Assembly (NCBI GenBank): GCA_040752855.1
Contig: JBFMHP010000027.1
Coordinates: forward strand, 18,836 to 82,835
Source of the DNA: JBFMHP01 sp040752855
Lineage (GTDB): Bacteria; Pseudomonadota; Gammaproteobacteria; RBG-16-57-12
DNA: 64,000 nt
Reading direction: 5' to 3'
The position numbers and the translations under genes are program-made. Below the pieces are notes generated by a model. The model saw only the letters and a program-made list of their open reading frames with translations, ran no database searches and was not told the origin of the DNA. Of this stretch, positions 60,841-64,000 are shown piece after piece. The stretch's first letter is position 1. Each line of letters opens with the position of its first letter.

Positions 60841-60874
60841 GGCTTGGGGAACATGAAGGTCCCCAAGCCTGTTT
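60841..60874 (+). terminator. Hairpin between rpsA and ihfB
   Basis: GGCTTGGGGA (60841-60850) pairs with TCCCCAAGCC (60860-60869), followed by TGTTTC. A perfect 10-bp stem with a poor U-tract, probably an attenuating terminator that lets some transcription reach ihfB. Confidence 0.7.
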
Positions 60875-60895
60875 CAAACCATAGGAAGTGCCAAG

Positions 60896-61222
60896 ATGAC
60901 GAAGTCGGAATTAATCGAGATCATTGCACGCAAGCAAACTCAACTGGCTTATAAAGATGTCGAGCTTTCCGTCAAAACACTGATCGAGCAGATGGCGCAG
61001 GCGCTGGCGACCGGGGATCGAATCGAGATCCGCGGCTTCGGCAGTTTTTCCCTGCATTTCCGTCCGCCGCGCATCGGGCGCAATCCCAAAACCGGCGATG
61101 CGGTGGCCTTGGCGGGAAAGTATGTGCCCCACTTCAAACCGGGCAAGGAATTGCGCGACCGGGTGAATGAAACCGCTGGCCACGTTCCAATCAAGCCTCA
61201 TTCGAATTCCGAAGACGATTAA
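60896..61222 (+). CDS. ihfB: Integration host factor subunit beta
   Basis: 108 residues, DNA-bending HU/IHF fold. MTKSELIEIIARKQTQLAYK start, GDRIEIRGFGSFSLHFR, and the DNA-intercalating loop RIGRNPKTGDAV. About 14 residues longer at the C-terminus than E. coli IhfB. Partner IhfA is elsewhere. AGGAAGTG ahead of the ATG. It follows rpsA as in E. coli. Confidence 0.95.
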   Translation: MTKSELIEIIARKQTQLAYKDVELSVKTLIEQMAQALATGDRIEIRGFGSFSLHFRPPRIGRNPKTGDAVALAGKYVPHFKPGKELRDRVNETAGHVPIKPHSNSEDD

Positions 61223-61245
61223 ACCTTGCGAAGGCATCGTCGAGA

Positions 61246-61277
61246 AACGGCATCGGTGCAAGCCCTGCCGTTTTTTT
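61246..61277 (+). terminator. Intrinsic terminator after ihfB
   Basis: AACGGCA (61246-61252) pairs with TGCCGTT (61266-61272) around a 13-base loop, followed by T7 within 61271-61277. Ends the rpsA-ihfB transcript. Confidence 0.82.
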
Positions 61278-61348
61278 ATTTTGTGGTTGACCATTCAATA
61301 GAAGTCGATATGCTCCTCCTGTAGTCACTCTCGGTGCGGTCGGTCATC

Positions 61349-61639
61349 ATGAAGCAGATACTTATCTTAGTCCTGAGCGTGCTGGTCCTCCTTGCGGGCC
61401 TGGGATTTTCTTTGCTTAACGCTGATAAGGTCGTGCTCAATTATTATTTCGGTCAGGCGCATCTGCCCCTGTCGATCATGTTGGTGTCGGCATTGGTGAT
61501 CGGGGCGCTGCTCGGGGTGATGGTCAGCCTTGGAGCCATCTTCAAGGCCAGGCGGGAGATGCGCAGGCTGCGCAAGGAGCTCAAGCTCAAAGAGAAGGAG
61601 ATCATTGGCCTGCGCGCCCTTCCGGAGCAGGACAGGTAA
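61349..61639 (+). CDS. lapA: Lipopolysaccharide assembly protein LapA (DUF1049)
   Basis: 96 residues with two membrane helices (residues ~2-22 and ~38-60) and a basic coiled C-terminus (RREMRRLRKELKLKEKEI). The motif LNADKVVLNYYFGQ between the helices is typical. With LapB it controls LpxC turnover by FtsH. ATG at 61349 chosen; the in-frame GTG at 61334 would add five residues. Twelve bases before lapB, as in the conserved lapA-lapB-pyrF order. Confidence 0.9.
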   Translation: MKQILILVLSVLVLLAGLGFSLLNADKVVLNYYFGQAHLPLSIMLVSALVIGALLGVMVSLGAIFKARREMRRLRKELKLKEKEIIGLRALPEQDR

Positions 61640-61651
61640 TACTTCAGCACG

Positions 61652-62788
61652 ATGGGTATCGAGATACTTTTGATTCTGTTACCGCTTGCCGCCGCATCAG
61701 GCTGGTGGATGGGATGGCGCAGTGCTTTGCGCAGCAAGGCCGGATCGGCCAAACCGCTGTCTGCGGAGTATTTCGCGGGGCTTAATTACCTGCTCAATGA
61801 GCAGCCCGACCGCGCCGTTGATCTCTTTACCCGGATGATCGATGTGGACAGCGACACCATCGAGGTGCACTATGCGCTGGCTACACTCTTTCTCAAGCGC
61901 GGGGAAGTCGATCGCGCCATCCGCATCCATGAAAACCTCATCGCCCGCCCGACCCTTACCCAGCAACAACAGCATGAAACCCGGTTTCGGTTGGGCAACG
62001 ATTATCTGCGCGCCGGCATGCTGGACCGCGCCGAGGGGATTTTTTCCGATCTGGTCAATACGCCCGAGCATGCTGCGGCCGCGCGGCATCATTTGCTCGA
62101 GATCTATCAGCGGGAAAAGGACTGGGGCAAGGCAATCGCTACGGCCGAGCGTCTGAAAAAATACAAGGGCGCCGATCTCAAACATCTCATCGCCCATTAC
62201 TTTTGCGAACTGGCTTGCCAATTCGTGGAGCGCGGCGATCATTCCAAGGCCGGCGAACTTTTGCAGCAAGCCTTGGCGAACGACCCGCGGTGTGCCCGCG
62301 CCAGCATTATGGAGGGCGATCTCACGAAGAAACTCGGCCAGGCCGAAGCGGCGATCCTGGCGTATCAACGCGTCGTCCGGCAGGACCCCAGTCTGATGCC
62401 GGAGATCCTCGAGCGATTGGTGGCGTGTTACCGCGCGATCGGCAAGCTTGAGGAGGGATTTGTGCGGATACACGAGATTCACGCCGTTCACCCCGGCATT
62501 GGCGGCGCCCTGATGCTCATGCGCTTGGGGCGCGAAGTGAACCGGGAACAGGACGGGCGGCGGATACTGCGGGATTACCTGCGGAAGGAGCCCTCGGTGG
62601 CCGGCGCGCTCGCGCTGCTTGAAGCCGCTGGCGGCGAGACCGAGGTGTTGAGTGATGTGTGTGAGATTCTGAAACGGCTCGGGGCTCGTGACGTCAAGTA
62701 TTGTTGTCATCACTGCGGGTTTGCCGGCCAGCGCTTGCACTGGCAATGTCCCGGCTGCCAATCGTGGGACACGATTCGCGCGGTTTGA
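61652..62788 (+). CDS. lapB: Lipopolysaccharide assembly protein LapB (YciM)
   Basis: 378 residues. An N-terminal membrane anchor (EILLILLPLAAASGWWMGW), tandem TPR repeats (from about residue 50 to 320), and a C-terminal rubredoxin-type domain with two CxxC pairs (YCCHHCGF and CPGCQSW). Targets LpxC to FtsH, so it balances lipid A synthesis. The pair lapA-lapB followed by pyrF is as in E. coli. Confidence 0.95.
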   Translation: MGIEILLILLPLAAASGWWMGWRSALRSKAGSAKPLSAEYFAGLNYLLNEQPDRAVDLFTRMIDVDSDTIEVHYALATLFLKRGEVDRAIRIHENLIARPTLTQQQQHETRFRLGNDYLRAGMLDRAEGIFSDLVNTPEHAAAARHHLLEIYQREKDWGKAIATAERLKKYKGADLKHLIAHYFCELACQFVERGDHSKAGELLQQALANDPRCARASIMEGDLTKKLGQAEAAILAYQRVVRQDPSLMPEILERLVACYRAIGKLEEGFVRIHEIHAVHPGIGGALMLMRLGREVNREQDGRRILRDYLRKEPSVAGALALLEAAGGETEVLSDVCEILKRLGARDVKYCCHHCGFAGQRLHWQCPGCQSWDTIRAV

Positions 62789-62807
62789 ATGAGTGGAGAA
62801 ATTTCAA

Positions 62808-63524
62808 GTGAGTGGTAATGCGAAAGATGCGGCGCGGATCGTTGTCGCGCTGGATTATGCGGAGGCGCGTGATGCGCTGGAATTGGCGGCGAAACTGGAT
62901 CCGCAGCGCTGCCGGGTGAAGGTTGGCAAGGAACTGTTCACCCGCGCCGGCCCGGCGCTGGTCGAACAGCTGATGCAGCGCGGCTTCGATGTGTTTCTGG
63001 ATCTGAAATTCCATGACATTCCCACTACCGTGGCCAAGGCCTGTGCGGCGGCGGCCGATCTGGGCGTGTGGATGGTCAACGTGCATGCCCTGGGCGGGCG
63101 CCGCATGATGGCGGCGGCGCGCGAAGCGATTGCCGCATGCGCGCACCAGCCAATACTCATCGCAGTCACGGTGCTCACCAGTATGGGCGAGGAAGATTTG
63201 CGTGAACTCGGGTTGACGGTCAGTCCGCAGGAGCAGGCGCTCAAACTCGCCGCGCTTGCGCGCGCGGCGGGCATGGACGGCGTGGTCTGTTCAGCGCAAG
63301 AAGTGCGCAGCCTGCATGCGGTATGGCCCGCGGCCTGTTTGGTGACGCCAGGCATTCGGCCCGCGTGGTCGCAACCGGGTGATCAGGTGCGCGTGATGAC
63401 GCCGCGCCAGGCCATGGCGGCCGGCTCGAGTTATCTGGTAATCGGTCGGCCGATCACCGCGGCGGCCGATCCGCTGCAGGCGCTCGCGCGCATCGAGGAG
63501 GAACTTAAGGAACCTCTGATTTAG
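62808..63524 (+). CDS. pyrF: Orotidine 5'-phosphate decarboxylase
   Basis: 238 residues (from the GTG at 62808). Last step of UMP synthesis. VVALDYAEARDAL, CRVKVGKELFTRAGP, and the catalytic segment LDLKFHDIPTTVAKAC are canonical. The GTG at 62808 has GGAGAA (62795-62800) eight bases upstream; an in-frame GTG at 62793 adds five residues and overlaps that site. Directly after lapB. Confidence 0.94.
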   Translation: MSGNAKDAARIVVALDYAEARDALELAAKLDPQRCRVKVGKELFTRAGPALVEQLMQRGFDVFLDLKFHDIPTTVAKACAAAADLGVWMVNVHALGGRRMMAAAREAIAACAHQPILIAVTVLTSMGEEDLRELGLTVSPQEQALKLAALARAAGMDGVVCSAQEVRSLHAVWPAACLVTPGIRPAWSQPGDQVRVMTPRQAMAAGSSYLVIGRPITAAADPLQALARIEEELKEPLI

Positions 63525-63597
63525 CGGTTCTGTGGGGCCGGGTGCCGAGAGAATTTCCGGATTCAATGTTCAGTTTTTGAGAGCCGAATGAATTCGC

Positions 63598-63626
63598 TTG
63601 ACGGCATTCGATGATATTTGTACTGT
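63598..63626 (+). promoter_or_regulatory. Sigma70-type promoter with leader hairpin for the ComEA-like gene
   Basis: TTGACG (63598-63603), 17-base spacer, TACTGT (63621-63626). A GC hairpin follows at once: GCGGCC (63633-63638), GCG, GGCCGC (63642-63647). It would sit at the very 5' end of the transcript and may protect it. Confidence 0.65.
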
Positions 63627-63687
63627 CTATCTGCGGCCGCGGGCCGCAAGCGTAAATCGAAAATGACATGGAATAAGGAGATAGGTC

Positions 63688-63960
63688 ATGAAGATGATTC
63701 GGATGTTGTTGGTTGGACTCGTATTGATGCTGCCTCTGACTGCATGGTCCGAGGTGAAGGTGAACATCAATACCGCCGATGCCGCGACCCTGGCGGAGCA
63801 CGTCAAGGGCGTGGGATTGAAAAAGGCCGAGGCGATTGTGCAGTTTCGCAACGAAAACGGTCCGTTCAAGTCAGTGGATGATTTGGCGAAGGTGAAGGGT
63901 ATTGGTGAGGAAATCGTCGAGAAAAATCGTGCGATTCTCGCAGTTAACAATAACAAATAA
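63688..63960 (+). CDS. ComEA-like helix-hairpin-helix DNA-binding protein, exported
   Basis: 90 residues: a signal peptide (cleavage likely near residue 21, TAWS|EVKV), then a ComEA-type double HhH domain with VNINTADAATLAEHVKGVG, KAEAIVQFRNENGPF and VDDLAKVKGIGEEIVEKN. ComEA binds DNA in the periplasm during natural transformation. Many proteobacterial small ComEA-like proteins exist without a full competence set, so a competence role is only possible. GGAG lies 9 bases ahead of the ATG. Confidence 0.88.
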   Translation: MKMIRMLLVGLVLMLPLTAWSEVKVNINTADAATLAEHVKGVGLKKAEAIVQFRNENGPFKSVDDLAKVKGIGEEIVEKNRAILAVNNNK

Positions 63961-64000
63961 TTAGTATTGTTGTACCATTGAGGCCGGACAGTGTCGAACT

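Overview
The window is a GC-rich bacterial chromosome segment with dense, mostly housekeeping gene content. The gene blocks are typical of Gammaproteobacteria: fimV-truA-trpFBA-accD-folC-dedD-cvpA-purF; miaA-hfq-hflX-hflK-hflC-DUF2065-hisZ-purA; and gyrA-serC-serA-pheA-hisC-aroF-tyrA-aroA-cmk-rpsA-ihfB-lapA-lapB-pyrF. The hisZ gene, the type I-beta DAHP synthase, the leuA leader and the mix of genes point to a non-enteric lineage such as the Chromatiales or a related group. The species cannot be fixed from sequence alone. I see no rRNA, tRNA, transposase, CRISPR array or prophage.

Layout. 1-9.9 kb: 3' end of fimV, a large palindromic repeat, an EcfT-like membrane protein, truA, the trpF-trpB-trpA run, accD, folC, dedD, cvpA and purF. 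10-14.4 kb: an outer-membrane TraF-like protein, a SAM-II riboswitch with terminator ahead of metZ, a glycerate kinase, and a 53-residue membrane peptide. 14.5-18.7 kb: sucC-sucD-nadE-glnB, closed by a second palindrome. 18.7-27.2 kb: nitroreductase and bamD (minus), rluD-pgeF (plus), then a minus-strand block with a HemK-type methyltransferase and a molybdenum hydroxylase operon (IorA-like, IorB-like, XdhC, MocA-like). 27.4-29.5 kb: ZIP transporter, GcvR-like regulator, a peptide deformylase, and a DUF3579 gene.

29.6-38 kb holds branched-chain amino acid synthesis: ilvB-ilvN-ilvC from a clear sigma70 promoter, pssA, then a separate leuA unit with its own promoter and a 39-codon leader peptide ending in a run of leucine codons, followed by a uracil-DNA glycosylase, rimI and miaA. 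38-45.5 kb: hfq to yebC. 45.6-47.4 kb: a cysteine-rich DUF1540 protein and mtnA. 47.4-64 kb: gyrA and the serine/aromatic/histidine supra-operon running into cmk, rpsA, ihfB, lapAB, pyrF and a ComEA-like protein.

How it works together: amino acid biosynthesis dominates (Trp, Ile/Val/Leu, Ser, Phe, Tyr, chorismate, one His step, Met). Three cis-regulatory devices stand out: the SAM-II riboswitch for metZ, the Leu leader for leuA, and several transcript-end hairpins. Intergenic spaces carry two repeat families: long palindromes whose ends coincide with stop codons, and a five-copy CCCTCTCCC family. No wholly new multigene system is evident. The best leads are the leuA leader, the gammaproteobacterial SAM-II element and the palindromes.
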